38,359 nt of DNA, from contig CALXCE010000010.1 in the NCBI GenBank assembly GCA_944386725.1, positions 1-38,359 on the forward strand, written 5' to 3'. The position numbers and the translations under genes are program-made. This DNA comes from an uncultured Clostridia bacterium (GTDB lineage Bacteria > Bacillota > Clostridia > TANB77 > CAG-508). Each line of letters begins with the position of its first letter. Positions within the stretch are counted from its first letter, which is position 1. Below, in pieces: positions 9,272-18,142 of this stretch. The notes under the pieces are model-generated. The model worked only from the letters and a program-made list of their open reading frames with translations, ran no database searches and was not told the DNA's origin.

Positions 9272-10510
9272 TTCTAAATCTGATACTTCTGCTATCTTTA
9301 TATCTCTTACGTGTTCGATTTTTTCCCATTCTTCTGTTCTGACAAACATACATTTAAAATTGATTAAAAGCCATGATCCCATGAATAATGGATAACATGC
9401 TAATCCTTTTAACATTGGTTTAACTGGTCTTCTATCTAATAGCATAACAATAACTCCTGTTAGGATTGGCAAAAAGAAAGTTGGAACGATAAATAATCCT
9501 ATATTATATAACAATTCTAGTTTTGTAATTCCTTCTCCTGCATACATTAAAAAATTTGTTAGGAGTAGCACGATTGTTATGACAAACATTGGTATACTTC
9601 CTACAATATATAATAGTCCATCAAAATTCATCATAGTTTTATTTTCTTTCGCTGCTACTGCTAATTGTTTTGTATATTCTTTAATACATTGTATATGACC
9701 TACTGTCCATCTGCTTCTTTGTGACCAACTTTGTTTGAATCCTACTGGTTGTTCATCATATACAATAGCATCTGTTGCCCATCCAAGTCGTTTTCCTTTA
9801 ATAATTCTTTTTAATGAAAATTCAATATCTTCTGTTAATGTAATTGTATTTAATCCACCTTCTGGTTTTATTACATCAAATCTTACCATAAATCCTGTAC
9901 CATTTAATAATGGTGACAATCCTAAATTGTATCTTGCTAAATGATAAAATCTATGCATCGTCCAATAGAAGATTGCATATCCCGCTGTAATCCAACTGTC
10001 TGTTGGGTTTTTAATATCTCTATATCCTTGTACTACCTCTTCTCCTTGGCATAACTTTTTGTTCATGTTTTTGATAAAATTAGAATCCACAATGTTATCA
10101 GCATCAAATACAAAAAATGCATCATATGGGGCATTTTCTTCGATTTTTTGTTGTAAAAACCAATCTAATGCATATCCTTTTGTTTTTTTGGTGCTATTAA
10201 ATCTCTCATACACAATAGCCCCTGCTTCTTTCGCTACTTGTGCTGTATTATCTGTACAATTGTCTGCTATTACATAGATATCATATAATTCTTTGTTATA
10301 ATTTTGTCTTTTTAAACTTTCTATTAGATTTCCCACCACTGCTTCTTCATTATGTGCTGGTATAATTGCCATAAATCTGTGGTCTTTACTAACTTTTAAT
10401 GGTTTGTCTTTTATTTTGACCAATGAGCATAAACTTACCATAAGTTGGTATAACCAAAATATAGTTACCGTCCACACAAGTGCTTCTCTTAGTATATATA
10501 AATAATCCAT
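9257..10510 (-). CDS. Processive GT2 family glycosyltransferase, membrane protein
   Basis: 417 aa. One N-terminal membrane helix (residues about 5-30) precedes a cytoplasmic GT-A domain: AIIPAHNEE (nucleotide binding), VIADNCTDNT, a VFDADN metal-binding motif, the TLTEDIEF acid motif and QRSRWTVGH, the Q-x-x-R-W signature of processive beta-glycosyltransferases such as cellulose and hyaluronan synthases. Three or four C-terminal helices could form an export channel. It has its own strong promoter and probably leads a two-gene unit with the GT39-like gene. A polysaccharide synthase role is inferred; the product is unknown. Confidence 0.85.
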   Translation of the reverse strand: MDYLYILREALVWTVTIFWLYQLMVSLCSLVKIKDKPLKVSKDHRFMAIIPAHNEEAVVGNLIESLKRQNYNKELYDIYVIADNCTDNTAQVAKEAGAIVYERFNSTKKTKGYALDWFLQQKIEENAPYDAFFVFDADNIVDSNFIKNMNKKLCQGEEVVQGYRDIKNPTDSWITAGYAIFYWTMHRFYHLARYNLGLSPLLNGTGFMVRFDVIKPEGGLNTITLTEDIEFSLKRIIKGKRLGWATDAIVYDEQPVGFKQSWSQRSRWTVGHIQCIKEYTKQLAVAAKENKTMMNFDGLLYIVGSIPMFVITIVLLLTNFLMYAGEGITKLELLYNIGLFIVPTFFLPILTGVIVMLLDRRPVKPMLKGLACYPLFMGSWLLINFKCMFVRTEEWEKIEHVRDIKIAEVSDLEKELI

Positions 10511-10567
10511 TTTTTTACCTCACTCTTTATTTAATATTATTTCTATATAATATTATGCTACTTTTAT

Positions 10568-10596
10568 ATTATAATATGATTGGGAAATTTATGCAA
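10568..10596 (-). promoter_or_regulatory. Promoter of the GT2-GT39 unit
   Basis: TTGCAT-N17-TATAAT on the minus strand, about 60 nt before the GT2 start. It uses the same -35 hexamer as the rimP operon promoter. Confidence 0.75.
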
Positions 10597-10690
10597 CCGT
10601 TTTGATAAAATTTTATATTTTTTGTGGTTTCATTTTGAATTAATTTTGCATATTTTATGATAGACTCATTTATATAAGGAGGTTTTTTAT

Positions 10691-11681
10691 ATGCCAACCA
10701 ATTATAAAGTTGCCATTGTTGGAGCAAGTGGTTTAGTTGGTAGAACCGTTTTAAAAGTGTTAGAGGAAAGAACTCTACCACACATTTCTTATACTCTTTT
10801 TGCATCCAGCAAATCTGCTGGCTCTAAAATTCGATTTTTAGGTAAAGATTATATTATTTGTGAATTAAACGAGAAATCTTTTGATAAACATTTTGATTAT
10901 GCTATCTTTTGTGCACGGCGGAAGTATATCTCAAAAATATGCTTCGGTTGCTGTTTCAAAGGGCTGTGTAGTAATTGATAATAGTAGTGTTTTTCGAATG
11001 AATCCTGAGGTTCCTCTTGTCGTCCCAGAGGTAAATCCTGAAGATATATCCTCTCACAATGGAATTATTAGTAACCCAAATTGCTCTACGATTCAGGCTG
11101 TTTTACCTTTAAAGGCGATTGATATGAAATATAAAATTAAAAGAATTGTATACTCCACTTATCAAGCTGTTTCAGGTGGCGGTCGATTCGGAATTGAAGA
11201 TTTGGAAAGCAAGGCTGATGGAGTTGAATTAAAAAAATTCCCTTGTTCCATTTATAACAATTGTATTCCCCATATTGATGTTTTCATGGAGCATGGCTAT
11301 ACAAAAGAAGAATACAAAATGATACAAGAAACTAGGAAAATATTACATCATCCTAATTTGCCAATTACAGCAACAGCAGTAAGAGTTCCTATCATAAATT
11401 GTCATGGTGAATCTATCAATGTAGAATTAGAAAAAGATTTTGACATCTATGACGTTCGATTATTGCTAGAAAATTTTCAGGGAATTATAGTTGTAGACAA
11501 TCCAGAAAAAAACTTTTATCCCTTGGCTAGCAAAGTAAACGGAAATGATGAGGTTTTTGTTGGAAGAATTAGGCGAGATTTTAGTGTTCCAAATGGTTTG
11601 AATTTATGGGTTGTAGCTGACAACTTAAGAAAAGGTGCTGCCACTAACACCATACAAATACTAGAAAAATTAATCACATAA
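10691..11681 (+). CDS. asd: Aspartate-semialdehyde dehydrogenase, read through a +1 shift at CGG
   Basis: Asd reduces aspartyl phosphate to the semialdehyde for lysine, diaminopimelate, threonine and methionine synthesis. The first frame encodes the NADP-binding start VAIVGASGLVGRTVL and runs to codon 75. Codon 76 is CGG (10916-10918). Skipping its C continues as G-G-S-I-S-Q-K-Y-A, the expected A-G-G-S motif, and then VIDNSS, SNPNCSTIQ with the catalytic Cys, the SGGGRFG loop and the C-terminus. The total is 329 aa, normal length. An AAGGAGG site precedes the ATG. Without the shift the product would be 95 aa and inactive. The gene stands alone on the plus strand. Confidence 0.88.
10916..10918 (+). 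promoter_or_regulatory. Proposed +1 frameshift codon CGG in asd
   Basis: Context GCA-CGG-CGG. A shift at the first CGG gives GCA-GGC-GGA (Ala-Gly-Gly), exactly the conserved motif. A shift at the second CGG would put Arg in place of the first Gly, so the first is favoured. Confidence 0.7.
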
Positions 11682-11712
11682 CTTATTTTATTGCTATATT
11701 TTTTATAAAAAT

Positions 11713-11742
11713 TTGCATTATTATTTATATCTATGTTATAAT
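11713..11742 (+). promoter_or_regulatory. Promoter of the HD-domain gene
   Basis: TTGCAT-N18-TATAAT on the plus strand, about 37 nt before the HD-domain gene and 31 nt after the asd stop codon. Confidence 0.65.
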
Positions 11743-11779
11743 TGATTTTGAAGTACATAAGAAAATAAGAGGGGTATGA

Positions 11780-12316
11780 ATGAAACCATTTATGAAAGAT
11801 TTGTCAAACAATGATAAAGAGTTCCAAATGATTATAAAAGAATTAATCAATAATGAAACAGTACAAGAAATGAAGGGTTATAAACAGCATTATGAAACAT
11901 CTTGTTTTGACCATTGTTATGCTGCTGCTTATTATTGTTTTTTAATATGCAAAAAATATCACTTAGATTATAAATCCGCTACTCGTGCTGCCATGCTTCA
12001 TGACTTATTTTTATATGATTGGAGAGTAAGACAGCCAGGTAGAAAAGGACATCATGCTTTCACACATGGTAAAATAGCCTGTGAAAATGCTTGTAAGTTA
12101 TTTGACTTGAATGAAAAAGAAAAAGATATTATTATGAAACATATGTGGCCTGTTACCATTCAATTTCCTAAATCGATAGAAGGCTTTATTTTAACTCTAG
12201 TTGATAAATATTGTGCCTTGTCTGAAACCTTTGATGTGTTTCAATCTAAATTGTTTATGAAACGCGCCTTCCGTTATGCTTACGTATTTTTAAGCTTGAT
12301 TATGATACGAATTTAA
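11780..12316 (+). CDS. HD-domain phosphohydrolase-like protein
   Basis: 178 aa. The metal-binding HD pattern is visible: H at residues about 38 and 46 in the F-D-H-C-Y-A-A region, then A-A-M-L-H-D-L-F-L-Y-D-W and two further His in K-G-H-H-A-F-T-H-G. This layout belongs to small HD proteins of Firmicutes whose substrates are mostly unknown (nucleotides or phosphate esters). The C-terminus ends hydrophobic (YVFLSLIMIRI) directly before a strong terminator hairpin, so the gene is complete. It has its own promoter and a GAGGGG ribosome site. Confidence 0.75.
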   Translation: MKPFMKDLSNNDKEFQMIIKELINNETVQEMKGYKQHYETSCFDHCYAAAYYCFLICKKYHLDYKSATRAAMLHDLFLYDWRVRQPGRKGHHAFTHGKIACENACKLFDLNEKEKDIIMKHMWPVTIQFPKSIEGFILTLVDKYCALSETFDVFQSKLFMKRAFRYAYVFLSLIMIRI

Positions 12317-12357
12317 GTGATGTCGCAAGGAGAAACTTTCCCAATACGACATCACTT
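12315..12357. terminator. Terminator between convergent genes
   Basis: An 11-bp perfect stem (AAGTGATGTCG and CGACATCACTT) with a 21-nt loop, followed on the plus strand by TTGTTTTCTT. It contains the last bases of the HD gene stop codon and the stop codon of the convergent membrane protein gene, so it probably serves the HD gene and perhaps both. Confidence 0.7.
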
Positions 12358-12690
12358 GTTTTCTTCTACCCATCGAATCATCTTAATATCTTTATATTTT
12401 GATAATACTGCTTTATATTTGTCATATTCCTCCTCCCACAAGGTGTCTGGTACATTATCAAAGGCTTTAAATATTTTTTCTGCTTCTGCTAAGTATATTA
12501 ATTGCTCCTGTGGTGACATATTTTCGTATTGTCTAGCAAATTTATATAATTTATCTAACATTTGATTTGCTTCGATAAAAGTCCAAAAATCTTTTACTCT
12601 CATCCCAAATAATTTGATTTGCAATACGGCATAAGCGACTAAGGCAAATATTATAAATATTAATATATATATGATTGCAAATATTGTCAT
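12352..12690 (-). CDS. Small single-pass membrane protein, unknown function
   Basis: 112 aa. Residues 3-27 form one hydrophobic helix (IFAIIYILIFIIFALVAYAV). The remaining 85 residues are charged and helical, with several Trp and Tyr (for example PDTLWEEEYDKYKAVLSKY), and end in RWVEENK. I do not recognise a family. It has its own promoter, divergent from that of the cation efflux gene, and ends in a shared terminator with the HD gene. The likely topology is N-terminal anchor with a cytoplasmic tail, but orientation is uncertain. Confidence 0.65.
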   Translation of the reverse strand: MTIFAIIYILIFIIFALVAYAVLQIKLFGMRVKDFWTFIEANQMLDKLYKFARQYENMSPQEQLIYLAEAEKIFKAFDNVPDTLWEEEYDKYKAVLSKYKDIKMIRWVEENK

Positions 12691-12734
12691 TTTTATTACA
12701 CCTCTTTTGGTTTCTCCTTTTGTACTACTTTTAA

Positions 12735-12763
12735 ATTATAGCATGTTTGATATTTTTTTGCAA
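12735..12763 (-). promoter_or_regulatory. Promoter of the small membrane protein gene
   Basis: TTGCAA-N17-TATAAT on the minus strand. Its -35 lies 4 nt from the -35 of the divergent promoter, so the two could compete for polymerase. Confidence 0.65.
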
Positions 12764-12767
12764 CAAC

Positions 12768-12797
12768 TTGTTTTATTTCTATTTTTTGTGTTATAAT
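12768..12797 (+). promoter_or_regulatory. Promoter of the cation efflux gene
   Basis: TTGTTT-N18-TATAAT on the plus strand, about 33 nt before the ATG, which has an AAGGAG ribosome site. Confidence 0.55.
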
Positions 12798-12830
12798 CAT
12801 AAAATATATATTAATTAAGGAGAAGATTAT

Positions 12831-13691
12831 ATGGACAAAAAATTTGTATCTATTAAGAAAGCAGGAATCTATGGAATAATTGGAAATATATTTTTATTAA
12901 TGATAAAAGCAACTGTTGGATGGATTTGTAAGAGTCAAGCTATGATTGCAGACAGTGTAAATAGTGCCGGTGATATTTTTGCTTCTTTAATGACTTTTAT
13001 TGGTAATAGAATTGCAAGTGTACCAGATGATGAAGATCATAACTTAGGTCATGGTAAGGCAGAATACATATTTTCTATGTTTATTAGTATTGCTATGATT
13101 TTAGTTGCTGCTAAATTACTTTTTGATTCTATTACAACTTTAATCATAGGTAGTGAGCTTCATTTTTCCTGGTTTCTTGTTGTTGTTTGTATTGCTACTA
13201 TCCTTACTAAACTATGTTTATATTTCTACACTTTAAAAACTTATCAAAAATATAACAGCATTTTACTAGAAGCTAATATGAAAGACCATAAAAACGACTG
13301 CATTGTAACTACTTTTACTTTGCTTTCTGTTCTGTTTACTTTGATTGGTATTTATTGGTTTGATGGCATTGTTGGTATTGGTATTTCTATTTGGATTTGT
13401 TATACTGGTATTACTATCTTTCTAGAAAGTTATAATGTTTTAATGGATATTAGCATTGATGATAAAACAAAAGATTTAATCTTAGATATTGCTCATAGTT
13501 ATTCAGAAATTAAAGAAATCGAAAATATTGTCTCTACCCCTGTTGGTGATAAGTATTTGGTATTTTTGACGATTTGTTTAGACGGCAACATGTCTACATT
13601 TGAAAGTCACAAATTGGCTGATAGCCTTGAAAATACCATAAATGGTTTAGATAAAATTTATAAAACTGTAGTTCATGTTAACCCAGTATAA
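12831..13691 (+). CDS. Cation diffusion facilitator family transporter
   Basis: 286 aa. CDF proteins export divalent metals (Zn, Mn, Fe, Cd) in exchange for protons. About six membrane helices are followed by the cytoplasmic ferredoxin-like C-terminal domain (about residues 205-286). The metal site of helix 2 reads ADSVNSAGD, with Asn in place of the His typical of zinc exporters, and helix 5 has M-K-D-H-K-N-D. The Asn suggests a Mn- or Fe-preferring type, but that is inference. The signature loop VPDDEDHNLGHGKAEYI is intact. It is transcribed alone. Confidence 0.88.
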   Translation: MDKKFVSIKKAGIYGIIGNIFLLMIKATVGWICKSQAMIADSVNSAGDIFASLMTFIGNRIASVPDDEDHNLGHGKAEYIFSMFISIAMILVAAKLLFDSITTLIIGSELHFSWFLVVVCIATILTKLCLYFYTLKTYQKYNSILLEANMKDHKNDCIVTTFTLLSVLFTLIGIYWFDGIVGIGISIWICYTGITIFLESYNVLMDISIDDKTKDLILDIAHSYSEIKEIENIVSTPVGDKYLVFLTICLDGNMSTFESHKLADSLENTINGLDKIYKTVVHVNPV

Positions 13692-13701
13692 AAGCAAAAA
13701 T

Positions 13702-13757
13702 AAAAATGAGGATTTAAGGCTAAGTATTTGTTCAATAATTCTTAAATCTTCATTTTT
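13702..13757. terminator. Bidirectional terminator
   Basis: A 17-bp stem with one mismatch (AAAAATGAGGATTTAAG against CTTAAATCTTCATTTTT), 22-nt loop, with A-tracts and T-tracts at both ends. It lies between the convergent cation efflux gene and the unrecognised 520-aa gene. Confidence 0.75.
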
Positions 13758-13759
13758 AT

Positions 13760-15322
13760 TTATCTACCTCGTTGAGGTGCTCTTGGATCATCATATTCTT
13801 CATCTAATTCTGCTATCACTTCTTCGGGTTCTTTATTCTCTTGTTCTTTTTTCGCAAATTTTTCTTTCACAAAAGTTGCATCTGGTTTTCCATCTTTATA
13901 GAATCCCCATCTGCTAGCCAATTCATTATAGGTAACTTTTTCTCCTGAAGATAATTCCACAAAATCCTCTGTTTCATGTGTATGAGAACGTGTATTTCTA
14001 TCGCCATCTAAATCTTCTACCTCTTTTGGTTCACAATCTGAATGTATCTCTTTATGTTTCTCTACTTCTTGATATCCCTCCTCTACCGAACGATATCCAT
14101 CGTTATGCTCTTGTGCCAACTTCAAGGTTTCGATATTAGTACCTTCTACCGAGTTTTTAGCATCGGAAGTCTCTAATTGTCTATCTAAACTTTTATTTCC
14201 TTCTACTCCATTTCCTCCAATTGTTTTTCTTGGTGAATGATAGACCTCAACTTCTCCATATTGCCCCTTTTCAATTCCAATGGTTCCTTCTCCTACTTTT
14301 AATCTAGTTAGAACATCTCCCTTTTTTACTGTATCATTTTGTTTTACTTGATAATTTTCTTCTAATGGATTGATTCCCTCTTGGGTATCATTATCCAAGT
14401 CTAACGTCTGCACTTTTCCTTGTTTTGTCATCACTACTGCTTCATATCTAGAAGTATGTCCTTGCTCTTTTTCTCCTTTTTCATCCCTTAATTTTTTCAT
14501 ATCGTCAGATTCTACAATTCCCATTTTTAAAGGTGCATCTCCATGCTCTAGTTTAGGCATTTTTTTATTTTTTTGTAAAACCTGTTCTAAGTTACTCATA
14601 TCTGTAACCCTTGTATCCATATTCACTTCTTGTTTTATATTAATATCTCTTGTTTTGTTTTTCGCTTTTTCTGGTTGCTTTTGTTGTTTTTGCAATATTT
14701 CTTCTTTCTTTGTATCATTTTGTTTTTGTTGCTTTTGACTCGTTTTACTTGTTTTCACTGTTTTATTATATCGTGTTCTTTCTTTCACACCTCTATCTTG
14801 TATTTGTATCTTTTCTAAAATATCTAGTATTTTTATTCTTTCTAAAAATTGTTGTATTTGCTCTTTTTCGGAAGGTGATATTGTATTTTTTTGTTCATTA
14901 TCTTTTATGTCTGATGAAACTCTATTTTCTAGTGTATCTTCCCTAAAAATGATGGTTTGCCCTGGCATTTTAGGAGTATAGACACCAATTAAATTTAAAT
15001 AATAATATTTTAAAATTTCGCCTTCTTTTTTTACTAATAATTCTTTTGGCTTCTCTTCTATATTAACTTCTCCTATTGTTTGAAGAAGATTTTTTCTCTG
15101 TAACATTTTTTGTGTTATCTTCATATTTACTAATTTTATAATTTCTATTTTTATTTCTTTTGATATTCCAGTATCTTTTTTAAAAACTATTTTTTGTTCT
15201 CCTATTTGAGGTGAATATGCACCTATTAACTCCAAACTATAATATTTAAAAAATTCAGCTTCTTCTTTTAGTAATATTTCTTTTTCTTTTCCTTGTATTT
15301 GTACTTTACCTAAAATTTGCAT
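13760..15322 (-). CDS. Hydrophilic repeat-containing protein of unknown function
   Basis: 520 aa from the ATG at 15320-15322, which has an AGAGG site; an ATG 24 codons upstream has none. No signal peptide or membrane helix is visible. Two similar modules open the protein (about residues 1-55 and 80-135), sharing the pattern KYY-x-L-x-LIG-x-Y-x-P and an I-x-F-x-x-D-T end. A Lys/Gln-rich linker follows. Near the middle comes a short V-K-K-G-D-V-L-T-R-L-K-V-G stretch like the turn of barrel-sandwich (biotinyl/lipoyl) folds. The tail is very acidic (EEVIAELDEEYDDP). I do not recognise the family. Its place between a cation transporter and rimO gives no clue to function. Confidence 0.6.
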   Translation of the reverse strand: MQILGKVQIQGKEKEILLKEEAEFFKYYSLELIGAYSPQIGEQKIVFKKDTGISKEIKIEIIKLVNMKITQKMLQRKNLLQTIGEVNIEEKPKELLVKKEGEILKYYYLNLIGVYTPKMPGQTIIFREDTLENRVSSDIKDNEQKNTISPSEKEQIQQFLERIKILDILEKIQIQDRGVKERTRYNKTVKTSKTSQKQQKQNDTKKEEILQKQQKQPEKAKNKTRDINIKQEVNMDTRVTDMSNLEQVLQKNKKMPKLEHGDAPLKMGIVESDDMKKLRDEKGEKEQGHTSRYEAVVMTKQGKVQTLDLDNDTQEGINPLEENYQVKQNDTVKKGDVLTRLKVGEGTIGIEKGQYGEVEVYHSPRKTIGGNGVEGNKSLDRQLETSDAKNSVEGTNIETLKLAQEHNDGYRSVEEGYQEVEKHKEIHSDCEPKEVEDLDGDRNTRSHTHETEDFVELSSGEKVTYNELASRWGFYKDGKPDATFVKEKFAKKEQENKEPEEVIAELDEEYDDPRAPQRGR

Positions 15323-15397
15323 TTTTTCTTTACCTCTTTGTTTTTTGTTTTTATTAAAAAATAAAGATAAGTTATTATAATGTTGATATATCAATGA

Positions 15398-16765
15398 CTA
15401 GTTAGTAATTTCAGCCATCAAATCATAATTACTAATTCCTACAATTTTACACTTCACAAATTTGCCTATAATATTTTTTCTTTCGAAATTTTTATTCTTG
15501 ATATAGACTAATCCATCAATTTCTGGCACATCTTGCATTGTTCTTCCGATATAATATTTCCCATCAAATGAGATGTCTTCCACTAAAATTTCACACTCGT
15601 TGTTTAATTTTCTTTTCAAATTTTCTCTTGATATATCTTGTTGTAACTTCATAATCTGATTATATCTTGCCTTTTTGGTATTGCCATGAATTTGTTTTGG
15701 TAGTTTAGCTGCTGGTGTTCCATCCTCTTTGGAATACATAAAGGTTCCCAATTTGTCAAATTTAGTTTCTTTCACAAATTCTAATAGCTCTTTAAAATCT
15801 TCTTGCGTTTCTCCTGGAAATCCTACAATCAGACTCGTTCTTAAAGTTACATTAGGAATTTTAGTTTTTATTTTAGCAATTAAATCCTCTATTTGTTTTT
15901 TAGAAGTTCTGCGGTTCATTTTCTTTAAGATAGCATCTGATATGTGTTGAATTGGAATATCAAAATACTTCGCTATTTTGGGATTTTTAGCAACTACTTC
16001 TATCAATCTATCTGTAATCCCCTCTGGATAAGAATATAAGAATCGAATCCATCTAAATTCTTTTATTTGGCTGATTTCTTCTAATAATTGAGCTAATTTA
16101 CTTTCCCCATATAAATCGATTCCATATTTTGTGGTATCTTGTGCTATAATAATTAATTCTTTTATGCCTTGTTTTGCTAATGCTTTTGCTTCTTCTAGTA
16201 TGTCTTCTTTTTTTCTACTAACAAATGGACCTCTTATATAGGGAATGGCACAATAGGTACATTTGTTGCTACATCCTTCTCCAATTTTTAGATAAGCATA
16301 GTTTTTTCCTGTTGTAATGGTTCTGTTTAAAAATTCCTCTTGTGTTAACATTGGCATTTTAGGAATATCAGATATGTTTTTACTAGTTTTATTTTTGCTT
16401 TTTACCGTAATATTTCTTTTCATTAAGTCTTCTATTTTGTCCCATAATTTATCATATTCCTCAATTTTGATAAATAAATCTACCTCTGGTAACGCTTTTA
16501 TTAAACCTTCATAATACCTTTGCACTAAACAACCCATTACAATTAAATATTGACATTTATTCTTTTTATATTCTGCCATTTCTAAAATGGTGTTAATTGC
16601 CTCTTCTTTTGCAGAATCGATAAATCCACAGGTGTTAATAACAATGATATCTGCTTTGGTTTCATCATTTACAATTTCAAATTCATGTTTCTTAAATACT
16701 CCAATGGTTACTTCTGTATCGATTAAATTTTTACTGCACCCTAAGTGTACAAATCCTACCTTCAT
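15398..16765 (-). CDS. rimO: Ribosomal protein S12 methylthiotransferase RimO
   Basis: 455 aa. RimO is a radical SAM enzyme that adds a methylthio group to a conserved Asp of ribosomal protein S12. The N-terminal UPF0004 domain has its three cluster Cys at C10, C46 and C79. The radical SAM cluster is C165-x3-C169-x2-C172 (GCSNKCTYCAIP). A C-terminal TRAM domain ends the protein. The opening FVHLGCSKNLIDTE and the YIRGPFVSRK motif favour RimO over MiaB. GAGG precedes the ATG. It follows rng, separated by a large palindromic repeat. Confidence 0.93.
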   Translation of the reverse strand: MKVGFVHLGCSKNLIDTEVTIGVFKKHEFEIVNDETKADIIVINTCGFIDSAKEEAINTILEMAEYKKNKCQYLIVMGCLVQRYYEGLIKALPEVDLFIKIEEYDKLWDKIEDLMKRNITVKSKNKTSKNISDIPKMPMLTQEEFLNRTITTGKNYAYLKIGEGCSNKCTYCAIPYIRGPFVSRKKEDILEEAKALAKQGIKELIIIAQDTTKYGIDLYGESKLAQLLEEISQIKEFRWIRFLYSYPEGITDRLIEVVAKNPKIAKYFDIPIQHISDAILKKMNRRTSKKQIEDLIAKIKTKIPNVTLRTSLIVGFPGETQEDFKELLEFVKETKFDKLGTFMYSKEDGTPAAKLPKQIHGNTKKARYNQIMKLQQDISRENLKRKLNNECEILVEDISFDGKYYIGRTMQDVPEIDGLVYIKNKNFERKNIIGKFVKCKIVGISNYDLMAEITN

Positions 16766-16803
16766 TTAACTTCCTCTTTTCATTTGGGGACAATGGGACA
16801 CGG

Positions 16804-16892
16804 GGGACACGGGGACGTAGATAATGTCCCAATCTTTAAATTATTTAATTTATGTTTACTAGATTGGGACATTATCTACGTCCCCGTGTCCC
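16804..16892. repeat. Large palindromic repeat element, copy 1
   Basis: Perfect 32-bp inverted arms (16804-16835 and 16861-16892) around a 25-nt A/T-rich loop. The arms contain GGGGACGTAGATAATGTCCC, shared exactly with the element at 32696-32791. The left arm is preceded by a partial duplication of GGGACAC. The arms are much more G/C-rich than the surroundings. It lies between rng and rimO and could fold in RNA from either strand. Confidence 0.9.
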
Positions 16893-16904
16893 TTGTCCCT
16901 CTTG

Positions 16905-18089
16905 TTAATCTTTGTGGCTACAAACATGCTTCCTAGTCAATTCCATCAAATCTAACTTAGTAAATCCTTCTACCTGCGTTTTGCTTCTATCTTTCTTTAA
17001 TTCTTCTTTTAAAAGCTTTTCGATTTTTTCTTTGTTTTCTTCCTTTTTCATATCGATATAATCAATGATAATAATGCCTCCAATGTCTCGTAATCGTAAT
17101 TGTTTAGCAATTTCTATTGTAGCTTCTGTGTTTACTTTATAAATGGTCTGTTCTAAGTTTTGATTTCCTGTGTACTTTCCTGTATTAACATCAATTGCTG
17201 TTAAAGCTTCTGTTTTGTCAATGGTGATAAATCCTCCGCATTTTAACCAAATCTTTCTATTTTTTATTTTTTCGATTTGTTTGTCTAAATCATAAATGTT
17301 TAATAAGTTTTCTTTCTCTTTTACTTCGATTTTTAGGTTACTGTATTCTTGATTTTCATTTTTAAACTCTTCCAATTCTTCTTTTACCTTTTTGTCATTT
17401 ACCGTTATTTTTTCAATTGCATTATCTGCTAAATCAATCAACATTCTTTCTATAATACTTTCACTTCTATACAATAATTTCGGTTTTCTTAATTCTGGAC
17501 TAATACTAGTTTGAATGATATTATTCCACTTTTTTTCCACTTTTTTAATGTCTTCTATTATTTCTTTTTCTTTGTCTTGAGCAGAAGTTCTTATGATTGC
17601 TCCATTGCCATCACTTAAGTTATCTTTTACTAACTTTATTAATCTTTCTTGTTCTTTTTTATCTTCGATTTTTTGAGAAATAGTAATAATATCTGTATTG
17701 GGAAGTAAAGCAATATATTTGCTTGGTAAATTGATGTGAGTTGATACTCTTGCTCCTTTTTTTTCATTGCTATCTTTTTTGACTTGTACTAATAATTTTT
17801 GATTTGGTTTTACTACTTTGCTTATTTCTTTATTTTCCTTTTTTATTTCCTTTGTCTCGTCTATTTTTGGCAAGATGTCTTTTAAATGAATAAAACTATT
17901 TTTTTCTGTCCCAATATCAACAAAAGCTGATTGCATACCATCGATTATATCTTTTACAATTCCAATATAAATATTTCCTTCTTTCCTCTTATATTCATCA
18001 TTTTCTTCATAATATTCTGTTAATTTTCCATTTTCTATCAATGCTATTTGTTTTTCATTACTTCCTGTTTGTATTATAATCTCTGTCAT
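16905..18089 (-). CDS. rng: Ribonuclease E/G family protein
   Basis: 394 aa. RNase E/G endonucleases process rRNA and mRNA. Visible parts are an S1 domain in the first ~100 residues (YIGIVKDIIDGMQSAFVDIG), the catalytic magnesium motif TAIDVNTGKYTG and the second Asp in GGIIIIDYIDM. The protein ends right after the L-T-R-K motif, at VCSHKD. The zinc-link Cys-x-x-Cys and small domain of E. coli RNase E are missing, so dimer and tetramer contacts may differ. The palindromic repeat starts 12 nt downstream. An AAAGGA site precedes the ATG. pth lies 53 nt upstream. Confidence 0.88.
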   Translation of the reverse strand: MTEIIIQTGSNEKQIALIENGKLTEYYEENDEYKRKEGNIYIGIVKDIIDGMQSAFVDIGTEKNSFIHLKDILPKIDETKEIKKENKEISKVVKPNQKLLVQVKKDSNEKKGARVSTHINLPSKYIALLPNTDIITISQKIEDKKEQERLIKLVKDNLSDGNGAIIRTSAQDKEKEIIEDIKKVEKKWNNIIQTSISPELRKPKLLYRSESIIERMLIDLADNAIEKITVNDKKVKEELEEFKNENQEYSNLKIEVKEKENLLNIYDLDKQIEKIKNRKIWLKCGGFITIDKTEALTAIDVNTGKYTGNQNLEQTIYKVNTEATIEIAKQLRLRDIGGIIIIDYIDMKKEENKEKIEKLLKEELKKDRSKTQVEGFTKLDLMELTRKHVCSHKD

Positions 18090-18142
18090 TTCTATTTGAT
18101 TCCTTTCTATTGTTTTCTGTTTATGGAGTTTATTAGATAATT

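Noticed and set aside
10916..10921. CGG read as a reassigned sense codon in asd
   Set aside because: Reading it as any amino acid leaves the frame wrong; the downstream conserved sequence is only reached by a +1 move.
11780..12316. HD-domain gene as truncated or frameshifted
   Set aside because: The hydrophobic end looks abrupt, but no CGG is present, the HD motifs are complete and a strong terminator follows the stop codon.
14370..14946. Several Phe- and Leu-rich frames opposite the 520-aa gene
   Set aside because: They are antisense images of a Lys/Glu/Gln-rich coding region, without ribosome sites or family features.
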